DNA of 64,000 bases from Bradyrhizobium frederickii (GCF_004570865.1 NZ_SPQS01000001.1:248001-312000); one strand, 5' to 3'; shown: positions 24,428 through 33,477, counted from the stretch's first letter. The notes: generated from the letters alone by a model not told the origin. Numbers and translations: made by a program.

Positions 24428-25899
24428 TTCTGCGTCTCTCGCAAGTGAGGTCCCGTGTTGGTGTCCACGATGATCGGCCTCGACACGTCGACCGGATCGG
24501 ACCAGCCGCCGCCGAGCGCCTTTGCCAGCGCAATGTAGTCCTTGGCCGCCGATACCTTGCTCTGGATCAGCGAATCCTCGGCCGAATAGAGCGAACGCTC
24601 GGCGTCCAGCACGTCGATGAAGCTGGCGCTGCCGGTCTCGAACAGCGAGCGCGACAGCCGTGCGGCTTCGCGGTAGTTCCTGGCCGCTTCCGTCAGCTTG
24701 GTGGCACGCACGCGTTCGCGCGACAGCGAGACCAGGGCGTTCTCGACGTCCTCGAGTGCGGTGAGCAGGGTCGAATGGAATGTGGCGAACGCCTGGTCGC
24801 GCTGCGCCTCCGCAATCCTGACGGTGGCCAGGCGCTTGCCCGCGTCGAACACCGGCACGGTGATCGAGGGCCCGACCGACCAGCTCAGGCTCGAATATTT
24901 GGCGAGATCGCCGGCACGTATCGCCGAGGTGCCGACCGAACCGGTCAGTGACACCGCCGGATAGCGGTCGGCCTCCGCCTGGCCGATCTTGGCGGTCGCC
25001 TGCGCCAGCTTGCGCTCGGCACTGGCGACATCGGGGCGGCTCATCAGGAGATCGGCGGGCAGTCCCGTGGGCAGCGGCATGCGCGGCGCCGGCACGGGCG
25101 CGGACCGTGCCAGCAGCGAGGCGACGCCGTCGGGCGGTCGCCCGAGCAGAATCCCGAGCCGGTGAATGTCGGCCGCAAGCGACGCCTGATAGGTCGGAAC
25201 GTTGGCCTCCGTGCTCGCGGCCTGCGCGGTGGCTTTGGCGAGATCGACCGCGTTGCCGCTGCCGGCCTCGTATTTGCTGCGGGTGAGCTTTTCGGTGTCG
25301 CGCTGCGAGACCGCGGTCCGCTCCGCCAGCGCGATCCGCGCCTGGTAGCCGCGCGCCTCGACGTAATAGGCGGCGACGTCGCCGATCAGCGTGACGAGGC
25401 TGTCGCGCAGATCCTCCTCGGCGGATTGCGCGCTGCGCAGCGCCGCCTCGATGCCCCGCTGCGTGCCGCCGAACAGGTCGAGCTCCCAGCTGGAATCGAA
25501 GCTGGCCTGGTGAAGCGAGTAGGGCGCGCTGTCGACGAGGACGGACGAGGAACCGGCGCTGGTCTTGTTGTTCGTCACCGAGGCCGTGCCGCTCACGGAC
25601 GGAAACAGGCCGGCCGCCGTCTGTTGCAGCGTGGCGCGCGCCTCGCGCACCACTGCTTTTGCCTTCGCAACGTCGGGATTGGCTTCGACGGCCTCCTCGA
25701 TCAGCCGGTTGAGCAGGGGATCGCGCAAGCGCAGCCACCAGCGATCGAGCCTGCCGGCGTCCCGATGCGAGGCGGGGTTGCTGCTCCAGTGCGAGGGCAG
25801 GGCGAGCCTGGGCGGGCCGGCATAATCCGGCCCGACCGCGCAGCCGGCCAGGGCGCTGCCCAGCATCAGCGCAACGCAGGCTGATCCGGCGCGCGACAT
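24424..25899 (-). CDS. Outer-membrane efflux lipoprotein (NodT/TolC family)
   Basis: This ~491-residue outer-membrane factor begins with a lipoprotein signal (VALMLGSALAGC) and an N-terminal CAVGPDY motif typical of the NodT/OprM family. Two OEP repeats follow, rich in Ala/Leu helices (AEANPDVAKAKAVVREARATL; RPDVASAERKLAQATAKIG). The ATG at 25899 puts the lipobox about 20 residues in; the open frame extends upstream to 26019, but that extension is Pro-rich and unlikely. It would complete the tripartite macAB pump and overlaps macA by four bases. Confidence 0.88.
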   Translation of the reverse strand: MSRAGSACVALMLGSALAGCAVGPDYAGPPRLALPSHWSSNPASHRDAGRLDRWWLRLRDPLLNRLIEEAVEANPDVAKAKAVVREARATLQQTAAGLFPSVSGTASVTNNKTSAGSSSVLVDSAPYSLHQASFDSSWELDLFGGTQRGIEAALRSAQSAEEDLRDSLVTLIGDVAAYYVEARGYQARIALAERTAVSQRDTEKLTRSKYEAGSGNAVDLAKATAQAASTEANVPTYQASLAADIHRLGILLGRPPDGVASLLARSAPVPAPRMPLPTGLPADLLMSRPDVASAERKLAQATAKIGQAEADRYPAVSLTGSVGTSAIRAGDLAKYSSLSWSVGPSITVPVFDAGKRLATVRIAEAQRDQAFATFHSTLLTALEDVENALVSLSRERVRATKLTEAARNYREAARLSRSLFETGSASFIDVLDAERSLYSAEDSLIQSKVSAAKDYIALAKALGGGWSDPVDVSRPIIVDTNTGPHLRETQK

Positions 25900-26239
25900 C
25901 GGGCTACGCAACGGCGGACGGTGAGCCTTCTCGGCAGATGGCAGGGGACTAGCGGCGAACGGGTACGGCGGCATCAAATCGGTTGAAATCCATGGGCCTC
26001 GGTCCGGAGGGATTTCCACGGTCCTCTGGGGGAGGGCGAGGCAACCGCCACTAGCCGGCCGATCGTGGCCTTTCGGCAGCCGGAATGTTGCTGAATGTAA
26101 ACAGGTATTGCCGGACGTCTCGGCAAGGCCGCAGAGCTGATGTCCCGGGCCTCGCCACCGTGCCTGTGTCGCCCTCTGTCAATCCATCCAAGTGAAATAT
26201 TCCACTTTACCGAAATTCGGTTTTAGCGTATGTGTCGGC
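25900..26239. other. Gene-free region upstream of the efflux operon
   Basis: No convincing gene is seen. It should hold the promoter of the leftward efflux operon. Near its end (around 26210-26225) CCGAA-A-TTCGG followed by TTTTAG forms a small terminator-like hairpin. No known operator was identified. Confidence 0.4.
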
Positions 26240-26800
26240 CATCCCGGCTCATCCAGGAGGGGCGATCTTGCGGTCGTCAATTTCGCGAGCCGGGCTTGCG
26301 GTGGACGCGGCAGCGTCGGCACGAGATGGCGCGGGCAGGGCGGGTAGTCCCTGTGAGCCCGTGGCCGCGTGCGGACGAACGGCGCTGCTAGGCTTCGTCT
26401 CGCCTGTAAGTTTCCGGCTTCGTCGACAGGGCTGGAAAAACTGCGGCGACATGGCGGGCCGTGCGTACGGCAAAACCGTGTGGTCCTGGCCGTCGTTGCT
26501 ACGGTCAAGCTCTTGCGAAGGTGCGAGCGAGCCCAACCGGGCAGACTGCATCATCCAATTCGCGGGGGCGAGGGAGGCCAGAAGGAAAGTTCGGCTCCCG
26601 GGAGAGCACGGCATAAGCCGTCCGACCACCGCGCAGGGAAGGCCGAGTGATTGGCCACACCTGTATGCTGCTGTGCGGTTCTTCCTGCGTGTGCATTTTC
26701 GCGCAGCGGACCGCGGGTGCGAGCTGGCACCCGGCCTTCCCTGCGCCCTCTTGGTTTGAGAGGGTAGCGAGACGTAAGCAAAGCTCGGGCGAATTCAGCC
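26240..26800. other. GC-rich multi-hairpin element, candidate structured RNA or repeat
   Basis: This stretch has no credible gene but is dense in exact inverted repeats. GCCGT/ACGGC occurs at 26458-26471, the palindrome CTCCCGGGAG at 26595-26604, ACGGC-ATAA-GCCGT at 26608-26621, and GGGTGC/GCACCC at 26715-26732. A 15-bp pair, GCGCAGGGAAGGCCG (26631-26645) and CGGCCTTCCCTGCGC (26732-26746), encloses 86 bases. A short frame from 26461 reads VRTAKPCGPGRRCYGQA. I recall that motif as recurring in small, probably spurious, ORFs in alphaproteobacterial genomes (unverified). Either a multicopy element or a conserved RNA would fit. Confidence 0.5.
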
Positions 26801-26837
26801 GCGAGGCTGACGAAGCATGTCTATCTCCACACGCTCA

Positions 26838-26943
26838 CTGTCATCGCCCGCGAAAGCGGGCGATCCAGTATTCCAGAGGCCCCTATGATTGAACCGAGAA
26901 GCCGCGGCGTACTGGATTCCCCGCCTTTCGCGGGGAATGACAG
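26838..26943. repeat. Palindromic intergenic repeat with terminal inverted repeats
   Basis: It runs from CTGTCATCGCCCGCGAAAGC to CGCGGGGAATGACAG. The outer CTGTCAT/ATGACAG ends, the inner CCAGTA/TACTGG pair and the GCGGG-type arms are inverted copies. It is about 106 bp. This structure is typical of a Bradyrhizobium intergenic repeat family. No coding potential. Confidence 0.65.
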
Positions 26944-26978
26944 CCTCACTTGGAGGACCAGCTATCGCCTCATCCTCC

Positions 26979-27094
26979 GTCGTTGCGAGCGCAGCGACTT
27001 GTCCGCCGAAGCCTTGGCGAAGGCGGAAGCAATCCAGAATCCCTCCGCGGAAAGATTCTGGATTGCTTCGTCGCAAGGGCTCCTCGCAATGACG
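26979..27094. repeat. Palindromic intergenic repeat carrying a nested small palindrome
   Basis: The outer ends are GTCGTTGCGAGC and CTCGCAATGACG, with inner arms GCAATCCAGAATC and GATTCTGGATTGC. In the left arm a short palindrome-like insert (TCCGCCGAAGCCTTGGCGAAGGCGGA in two halves, 27003-27028) interrupts the usual sequence. The insert looks like a second, smaller repeat nested in the first. Confidence 0.6.
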
Positions 27095-27125
27095 GGGAGA
27101 GAGCATGTGCGCCACACTCCGCTCG

Positions 27126-27265
27126 CGTGCCCCGGACGCAGCGCAGCGTCCCTTCGACGGTGCGCTGCAGAGCCGGGGCCCATGTCGCGGCATTGGAACG
27201 TGGCGCCCTGGGTCCCGGCTCTGCGCCGCAACGCCGAGGGCGTTGCAGCTTGTCCGGGACACGAG
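27126..27265. repeat. Palindromic intergenic repeat, copy 1 of the CCCCGGACGCAGC type
   Basis: It opens CGTGCCCCGGACGCAGCGCA and closes CTTGTCCGGGACACGAG, with inner arms AGAGCCGGGGCCCA and TGGGTCCCGGCTCT. A second copy of the same family lies at 27341-27483 in the same orientation. A degraded fragment starts near 63352. No coding potential. Confidence 0.6.
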
Positions 27266-27340
27266 AGTGCGGCAGAGGCGCCGACTTACTTGCGTGCATC
27301 TCGCAATGACGAGGAGGAGAAGTTTGCGTACCAGTCTCCA

Positions 27341-27483
27341 CGCGTGCCCCGGACGCAGCGCAGCGCCGCTTTGGCGGTGCGCTGCTGGGCCGGGGCCCAT
27401 CTCACCGCGCGCTGCCGTGCCGCTTCCTGGGTCCCGGCTCTGCGCTGCACCGCTTGCGCGTTGCGGCTTGTCCGGGACACGAG
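27341..27483. repeat. Palindromic intergenic repeat, copy 2 of the CCCCGGACGCAGC type
   Basis: It opens CGCGTGCCCCGGACGCAGCG and closes CTTGTCCGGGACACGAG, with the same inner arms (GGGCCGGGGCCCA; TGGGTCCCGGCTCT) as the copy at 27126-27265. A short CTCGCAATGACGAGG fragment just upstream (27300-27314) is a remnant of another repeat type. Confidence 0.6.
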
Positions 27484-27491
27484 AACTGCGC

Positions 27492-27860
27492 TCACCACGT
27501 AATCGGAATCCGCTGCGCAAATCCACCCAGGTCCGAATCGGGGCTGAGCGGCTGCCGGTCGAGTGGCCGGTTGTTGTTGCTGCCTGCGAACGAGGCGCCG
27601 GGCGGCAAGGCGTAGTCGGTGAACTTGCGCTCGCCGGGGAGCACCTCGGTCCCGCCGTCAAGCCACGACCGCTTGCTGACATAGATGCGCGTGCGCGGAC
27701 CGGACTGGTAGGAACGATTGGGGCCGCGCGGGCCGTACTCGTAAACCGCATCCTGGGTCGCCCGCTGCGGCTCGCGCTTGCCGGCGCTGGCGGGATGAGC
27801 GGCGAAGGTCGAGGCGAGGAGGGCGGCCAGCACTGCTCGGGTCGTGACAAGCGCGTTCAT
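27492..27860 (-). CDS. Small secreted hypothetical protein, 122 aa
   Basis: The protein begins with a signal peptide (MNALVTTRAVLAALLASTFAAHPASAGK; likely cut after ASA), followed by a basic, Pro/Tyr-rich mature part (YEYGPRGPNRSYQSGPRTRIY; RKFTDYALPPGASF). No domain is recognised. The ATG at 27860 is chosen because it begins a clean signal peptide. It diverges from bamA and should be periplasmic. Confidence 0.65.
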   Translation of the reverse strand: MNALVTTRAVLAALLASTFAAHPASAGKREPQRATQDAVYEYGPRGPNRSYQSGPRTRIYVSKRSWLDGGTEVLPGERKFTDYALPPGASFAGSNNNRPLDRQPLSPDSDLGGFAQRIPITW

Positions 27861-28158
27861 CGGACAACATCCTGTGCGAGTTCCTGATGCGGCCGCCTCT
27901 CGCACCGGCTTAAGTGACTGTAAAGAATGCCGGCGTTGCGCGATGTTGCTGAACCTCTGCATGGGCAGGGCACCTGCGCGGCAGCTTCGAGGCGGTTCGG
28001 TCTCCGCCCACAGTGCGCGCGGTCGTCGCGGCGGCGGCGCTCACGCTGCTGATCGTCCAATCAAATTCAACGACCGGAAACAAACCAGCAATCTTCAGGC
28101 CACACCGCGGCCACAGCTGTCTCGTCTCAGAGCAGGCGAGGTTTTGTTGAGGTGTGGA

Positions 28159-30672
28159 ATGTCGTTTTTGCGGGCCTGGCTGATCATCGTGGCGACGAGT
28201 GCTATATCGATTGCAAGCTCACTCCCGCTTGCGCTGTTGCCGCAGCCGGCGGCCGCGCAGGCGATGCAGGCGATCGTCGTCGAAGGCAATCGCCGGGTGG
28301 AGGCCGAGACGGTCCGCTCCTATTTCAATCCGGGCCCGGGCGGGCGTCTCGATCAATCCGCCCTCGATGACGGGCTCAAGGCGCTGATCGCGACCGGCCT
28401 GTTCCAGGACGTGAAGATCAATCAGGCCGGCGGCCGCATCGTGGTGTCGGTGGTCGAGAATGCCGTGATCGGCCGCATCGCCTTCGAGGGCAACAAGAAG
28501 ATCAAGGACGAGCAACTCTCGGCGGAAATCCAGTCCAAGCCGCGCGGGACCTTTTCGCGGGCGCTGGTGCAGTCCGACACGCTGCGCATCGCCGAGATCT
28601 ACCGGCGCTCCGGCCGCTACGACGTCCGCGTCACGCCCGAGATCATCGAGCAGCCGAACAACCGCGTCGATCTCATCTTCACGGTCGGGGAGGGTGCGAA
28701 GACATCGGTCAAGTCGGTCGAGTTCATCGGCAACAGCGCGTTCTCGGCCTCGCGGCTGCGCGACATCATCAAGACGCACGAGAGCAACCTGCTCAGCTTC
28801 CTCGGCAACAACGACGTTTACGATCCCGATCGCGTCGAGGCCGACCGCGACCTGATCCGCCGCTTCTACCTCAAGAACGGTTACGCCGACGTCCAGGTCG
28901 TGGCTGCGCTCACCGAATACGATCCGGAGAAGAAGGGCTTTCTGGTGACCTTCAAGATCGAGGAAGGTGCTCAATATCGCATCGGCTCCGTCGACTACCG
29001 CTCCAGCATTGCCAATTTCGACACGGCCTCGCTCCGCGCCTTTTCGCGCGTCAGCGCCGGCTCGCTCTACAACGTCGAATTGGTCGAGAAGTCGACCGAA
29101 GAGATGCAGATCGAGGCCTCGCGCCGCGGCTATGCTTTTGCCGTGGTCCGTCCCGGCGGCGACCGCAATTTCGAGGCGCACACCGTCTCCGTCGTGTTCA
29201 ATGTCGACGAAGGCCCGCGGACTTACATCGAGCGCATCAACCTGCGCGGCAACACGCGCACGCGCGACTACGTCATCCGGCGCGAATTCGACCTCTCGGA
29301 GGGCGATGCCTACAACCGCGCGCTGGTCGATCGCGCCGAGCGGCGGCTGAAGAACCTCGACTACTTCAAGAGCGTCAAGATCGTCACCGAGCCCGGCTCG
29401 TCGAGCGATCGCGTGATCCTGATCGTCGACATGGAGGAGAAATCGACCGGCGACTTCTCGATCTCGGGCGGCTATTCCACCACCGACGGAGCGCTGGCCG
29501 AAGTCTCGATCTCGGAGCGCAACCTGCTCGGCCGCGGGCTCTATGCCAAGGCATCGGTCACTTACGGCCAATATTCGCGGGGCATATCGTTGTCGTTCGT
29601 CGAGCCTTACCTGCTCGACTACCGGCTGGCGCTTGGATTCGATACCTATTGGAAGGAGCAGAAGGCGAACAGCTATACGAGCTACGGCGTGACGACCCTC
29701 GGTTTCTCCCCCCGCATTGGCCTGGCCTTGCGCGAGGATCTCTCCCTGCAGCTGCGCTATTCGCTCTATCAGCAGAGCATCTCGCTCGCCAGCGCCTACA
29801 ATAATTGCAACAACAACGCGTCGAACGCCTCGCTGGCCTTCAATCCGACGCCGGCCTACATCCAGAGCGTCCTGGGCGGCGCGGACCCGACCAATTCCAC
29901 GAGCTCGGGAGTCTATGGCTACGGCTGCTACGGGGACGGCGAGTCGAGCCTGCCGGTTCGAAAGGAGCTGGCGAACGGCGCGACCTGGACTTCGTCGCTC
30001 GGCTACACGCTGAACTACAACACGCTCGATAACACCAAGAACCCGACGAACGGATTGCTGGTCGACTTCCGGCAGGATTTCGCCGGGGTCGGCGGCGACG
30101 TCACCTATCTGAAGACCGCGCTCGACACCAAATACTACACGCCGCTGGTCTCCGAGATCGTCAGCGTGATTCACCTCCAGGGCGGCCTGCTGAGCAAGAT
30201 CGGTGACCGGGATCTGCGCATGCTGGATCACTTCCAGATGGGTCCGAACCTGGTGCGCGGCTTCGCCTCGAACGGCATCGGGCCGCGCGACATCACCTAC
30301 TACAATTACGGCTCCAGCGGCGATGCGCTCGGCGGCACGAAATATTGGGGCGCGTCCGCGGAACTGCAGATGCCGTTCTGGTTCCTGCCCAAGGAAGTCG
30401 GCCTGAAGGGCGCACTCTACGCCGATGCCGGATCGCTCTGGGGCTATCAGGGACCGACCTCGTGGTCGGCTACGGGCGAAGTCAACTCCAAGGCGTGCCC
30501 GAATTGCGGATTGCAATATGACGACGGCAGCACGGTGCGATCCTCGGTCGGCGTCGGCCTGATCTGGGCCTCCCCGTTCGGGCCGTTGCGCTTCGATTAT
30601 GCCGTGCCGATCACGAAGGGCAAATACGACGTCGTGCAGGAGTTCAGGTTCGGCGGAGGGACGTCGTTCTAA
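28159..30672 (+). CDS. bamA: BamA, outer membrane assembly factor (apparently isolated copy)
   Basis: This 837-residue Omp85 protein inserts beta-barrel proteins into the outer membrane. After a signal peptide ending AAAQA, POTRA repeats start at IVVEGNRRVEAETVRSYF, and the five-POTRA layout runs to about residue 420. The barrel follows, with the conserved VRGF loop (LVRGFASNGIGPRD) and the C-terminal KYDVVQEFRFGGGTSF ending in Phe. Extracellular loops contain YNNCNNN, YGCYG and a CPNC pair. The classical neighbours (rseP, skp, lpxD, fabZ, lpxA) are absent, so this may be a second BamA paralogue. The stop overlaps the convergent M20 gene by four bases. Confidence 0.9.
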   Translation: MSFLRAWLIIVATSAISIASSLPLALLPQPAAAQAMQAIVVEGNRRVEAETVRSYFNPGPGGRLDQSALDDGLKALIATGLFQDVKINQAGGRIVVSVVENAVIGRIAFEGNKKIKDEQLSAEIQSKPRGTFSRALVQSDTLRIAEIYRRSGRYDVRVTPEIIEQPNNRVDLIFTVGEGAKTSVKSVEFIGNSAFSASRLRDIIKTHESNLLSFLGNNDVYDPDRVEADRDLIRRFYLKNGYADVQVVAALTEYDPEKKGFLVTFKIEEGAQYRIGSVDYRSSIANFDTASLRAFSRVSAGSLYNVELVEKSTEEMQIEASRRGYAFAVVRPGGDRNFEAHTVSVVFNVDEGPRTYIERINLRGNTRTRDYVIRREFDLSEGDAYNRALVDRAERRLKNLDYFKSVKIVTEPGSSSDRVILIVDMEEKSTGDFSISGGYSTTDGALAEVSISERNLLGRGLYAKASVTYGQYSRGISLSFVEPYLLDYRLALGFDTYWKEQKANSYTSYGVTTLGFSPRIGLALREDLSLQLRYSLYQQSISLASAYNNCNNNASNASLAFNPTPAYIQSVLGGADPTNSTSSGVYGYGCYGDGESSLPVRKELANGATWTSSLGYTLNYNTLDNTKNPTNGLLVDFRQDFAGVGGDVTYLKTALDTKYYTPLVSEIVSVIHLQGGLLSKIGDRDLRMLDHFQMGPNLVRGFASNGIGPRDITYYNYGSSGDALGGTKYWGASAELQMPFWFLPKEVGLKGALYADAGSLWGYQGPTSWSATGEVNSKACPNCGLQYDDGSTVRSSVGVGLIWASPFGPLRFDYAVPITKGKYDVVQEFRFGGGTSF

Positions 30673-31901
30673 CTTGTAAGGATCCGCCGGCAGGCATCGA
30701 CGAAGACCTCTGCGCCGGTGACGATATCGACGTCGGCGGTGTTCTCGGTCCAGTGATGGCTGATGCCGCCGATCGAGGGCACGAACAGCATGCCGGCGGG
30801 CATGACACTGGCCAGCATCTGCGCATCGTGGCCGGCGCCACTGGGCATACGGATCGATCGTTCACCGGCCCGCGCCTTGCTCGCGGCTTCGATCGCATCC
30901 TGAAAGCGATCGCTCATCATGGCGGGCGCGCCGGTGCGCAGCTTCTCGACGGTGACGGTGCACGGGCCGCTCGCGCTGGCCTCGTCCGCCATGGTCCGCA
31001 GCAACTGCTCCAGCCGGGCAATCACGGTGGGATCGTCGTCGCGGATCTGGAACAGCATTTCGGCGCCGCCAGGAATGATGCTCGGCGCGCCCGGATCGAG
31101 CGTGATGCGGCCGGTGGTCCAGACCGTGCGCGGGCCGCAGGCGGCCGGAAAACGTTCGTCGATCGCGACGCAGAACTTGGCCAGCGCCAGCCCGGCATCC
31201 TTGCGCACCGTCATGCGCGTGGTGCCGGCATGATTTTGCTCGCCGGTGAAGTTGATGCGGTACTGCCAGATGCCGACGATGGAGGTGACGATTCCGATCG
31301 CGAGCTTGCCGCTTTCGAGCGTGTCGCCCTGTTCGATATGAGCCTCGAGATAGCCGACGTGGCGGCCCGGCTCGGCGCTGGCACGAGGGCGGCCCGCAAG
31401 CCCCATCTCGGCGAGCGCATCGCGCATGGTGCGGCCGCTGGTGCGATCGCGCGCAGCGTCGATGTCGGCCTCGGTGACCTGTCCGACATACGATCGCGAG
31501 CCGAGGAAATGCCCAAAATGTCCCTCTTCGTCGCACCAGGCGGCGACTTCGACGGCCCCGTTCACGGAGGGATCGGCATTGAGAACGCGCGCGGCCTCGA
31601 GCGCATAGACGACGCCGAGCGGGCCATCGAGCCAGCCGGCGTAGTTCTGGCTCTCCAGATGCGAGCCGGCCAGCAGCTTGGGTCCGGCCTTGGCGCTGGT
31701 GCCGAAGACATTGCCGATGCCGTCGATCGAAGCGGCAAGCCCCGCGTCCGGCAGCTTGCGCATGAGCCAGTCCAGCGAAAGCCTGTGCGGCTCGGAGAAC
31801 GTCGGCTTGTGCACGCCAGTCTTGTAGGCGCCGATGGCGCGCAGCGCATTGAGATCGGCAAGCACGCGCTCGCCGTCGACGGAAGGGGAAGCGTCAGGCA
31901 T
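30669..31901 (-). CDS. M20-family amidohydrolase (N-carbamoyl amino acid hydrolase/allantoate amidohydrolase type)
   Basis: This 410-residue Zn-dependent enzyme of the HyuC/AllC family hydrolyses N-carbamoyl or ureido acids. Metal and active-site groups are seen in GSHLESQNYAGWLDGPLGV, WCDEEGHFG, EAHIEQGDTLE and SGAGHDAQMLA. It overlaps the ATPase gene upstream by eight bases and is the last gene of the hutF-hutC-transporter operon. In that setting it could release glutamate from N-carbamoylglutamate (from hydantoin-5-propionate) or stand in for HutG. Both are inferences; no hutG is seen here. Confidence 0.82.
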   Translation of the reverse strand: MPDASPSVDGERVLADLNALRAIGAYKTGVHKPTFSEPHRLSLDWLMRKLPDAGLAASIDGIGNVFGTSAKAGPKLLAGSHLESQNYAGWLDGPLGVVYALEAARVLNADPSVNGAVEVAAWCDEEGHFGHFLGSRSYVGQVTEADIDAARDRTSGRTMRDALAEMGLAGRPRASAEPGRHVGYLEAHIEQGDTLESGKLAIGIVTSIVGIWQYRINFTGEQNHAGTTRMTVRKDAGLALAKFCVAIDERFPAACGPRTVWTTGRITLDPGAPSIIPGGAEMLFQIRDDDPTVIARLEQLLRTMADEASASGPCTVTVEKLRTGAPAMMSDRFQDAIEAASKARAGERSIRMPSGAGHDAQMLASVMPAGMLFVPSIGGISHHWTENTADVDIVTGAEVFVDACRRILTS

Positions 31902-32679
31902 GTTCGGCGACCTTCAGCGCCTCGGTGCGGATCTCCTCGACCAGCCGTTCCTTGAGCTGGACGAATTCCGGCGTGGTCTTGATCTTGTAGGAGCGCGGAT
32001 GCGGCAGGTCCACATCGATCTCGGCCTTGATCCGGCCGGGGCGCGCGCTCATGACGATGACGCGGCTGCCGAGGAAGATCGCCTCCTCGATGTCGTGGGT
32101 CACGAACAGCACGGTCTTCTGGTCGCGTTCCCAGATCCCGAGCAGCATCTCCTGCATCAGCGCGCGGGTCTGGTTGTCGAGCGCGCCGAACGGCTCGTCG
32201 AGCAGCAGGATCTTGGGATCGTTGGCGAGCGCGCGCGCGATCGCCGTGCGCTGCTGCATGCCGCCGGAGAGCTGCTTCGGCCAATGATTCTCGAAGCCGG
32301 ACAAACCGACCTGGCGGATGAAGGCGTCGGCGATCTTGTTGCGTTCGTCCTGCGGCACGCCGCGCTCGCGCAGGCCGAAGGCGATGTTCTCGCGCACGGT
32401 GAGCCAGGGAAACAGCGTGTAGGACTGGAACACCATGCCGCGATCTGCGCCGGGGGCGGTCACCTCGCGCCCGTCGAGCGTGACGCGTCCGCTTGTCGGA
32501 CGATCGAGGCCAGCGACGATGCGCAGCAGCGTGGACTTGCCGCAGCCGGAGGGGCCGAGGATGGTGACGAAGTCGTTGTTGCCGATGACGAGATCGGTCG
32601 GCTCCAGCGCCTTGGTCGGCGCGTTGCCGTGGCGCGCCGGGAAGGTGCGCGAGACCTGCTCGATCTTGAGGATCGTCAT
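31894..32679 (-). CDS. ABC transporter ATP-binding protein (nitrate/taurine/hydantoin type)
   Basis: This 261-residue ATPase of the SsuB/TauB/NrtD class drives import through the adjacent permease. Walker A is GPSGCGKSTLLR, the signature LSGGMQQRTAIARAL, Walker B LLLDEPFGALDNQTR, and the switch histidine is in VTHDIEEA. The ATG at 32679 overlaps the permease stop (ATGA), which decides the start. The operon position under HutC control suggests uptake of histidine, urocanate or a related imidazole/hydantoin. Confidence 0.9.
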   Translation of the reverse strand: MTILKIEQVSRTFPARHGNAPTKALEPTDLVIGNNDFVTILGPSGCGKSTLLRIVAGLDRPTSGRVTLDGREVTAPGADRGMVFQSYTLFPWLTVRENIAFGLRERGVPQDERNKIADAFIRQVGLSGFENHWPKQLSGGMQQRTAIARALANDPKILLLDEPFGALDNQTRALMQEMLLGIWERDQKTVLFVTHDIEEAIFLGSRVIVMSARPGRIKAEIDVDLPHPRSYKIKTTPEFVQLKERLVEEIRTEALKVAEHA

Positions 32680-33449
32680 GCGAGCCTCCACGGAAACAGC
32701 CAGGCGTTGAAGGCCTTGAACATGAAGTCCGAGAGCAGGCCGATCAGCCCAATCACGATGATGCCGAAGATGATCTGGCCGGTGTTGAGCAGCGCCTGGC
32801 TGTCGGTGATCATGTGGCCGATGCCCGAGGACGAGCCGATCAACTCGGCGACGATGACATAGGTCCAGGCCCAGCCCAGAACCAGCCGCAGGATTTCCGC
32901 GATCTCGGGCGCGGAGGAGGGCAGCAGCACGCGGCGGATGATGCCGCGGTCCCTCGCTCCGAGCGTATAGGCTGCCTCCACCAGGTCGCGCCGCGTTGCG
33001 CCGACGGTCACGGCGACCATCAGGATGACCTGGAATACCGAGCCGATGAAGATGACGAGCAGCTTCTGCAATTCGCCGATGCCGGCCCACAGGATCAGCA
33101 GCGGAATGAAGGCGGAGGCGGGCAAATAGCGCGCGAAGGAGACGAACGGTTCAAGGAAGGCTTCGACCGGCTTGTAGGCGCCCATCAGCACGCCGAGCGG
33201 CACCGCGATGATCGCCGCGAGCGCGAAACCGCCGACGACGCGCCAGATCGTCATGCCGATGTCGAACAGGAAGCCGTGCTTGGTGAGCAGCTCGACGCCT
33301 TCCTGCACCATGGTCAGCGGATTGGCGAGGAAGGTTTTCGACACATGGCCGCCGAACGTCGCCCAGGACCAGAGGGCGACGAACAGCACGAAGAACGCAA
33401 GGCCATAGACCACGCGCTGCTTCGATGTAACAGGGTCCAGGGGACGCAT
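32676..33449 (-). CDS. ABC transporter permease (SsuC/TauC type)
   Basis: This 257-residue inner-membrane permease has six hydrophobic segments beginning VVYGLAFFVLFVALWSWATF. The cytoplasmic EAA loop is seen in VEAAYTLGARDRGIIRRVLLPSSAPEIAEILRL. It belongs to the same class as the ATPase and binding protein around it. It is separated from the binding-protein gene by a 72-base gap containing a strong stem-loop, a common way to make more binding protein than permease. Confidence 0.9.
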   Translation of the reverse strand: MRPLDPVTSKQRVVYGLAFFVLFVALWSWATFGGHVSKTFLANPLTMVQEGVELLTKHGFLFDIGMTIWRVVGGFALAAIIAVPLGVLMGAYKPVEAFLEPFVSFARYLPASAFIPLLILWAGIGELQKLLVIFIGSVFQVILMVAVTVGATRRDLVEAAYTLGARDRGIIRRVLLPSSAPEIAEILRLVLGWAWTYVIVAELIGSSSGIGHMITDSQALLNTGQIIFGIIVIGLIGLLSDFMFKAFNAWLFPWRLA

Positions 33450-33477
33450 CGACGATTATCCGGGCGGTGAACGGATT

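Noticed and set aside
26232-26759. Open frames within the multi-hairpin element
   Set aside because: All six frames give Arg/Ala/Gly-rich products with no start signals. The inverted repeats explain the sequence better.
27126-27483. Possible CRISPR-like array from the two similar repeats
   Set aside because: Only two long imperfect copies with internal palindromes, no short regular repeats or unique spacers, and no cas genes.
28219-30516. 765-codon open frame opposite bamA
   Set aside because: No signal, domain or start context. The bamA strand has all the family motifs.
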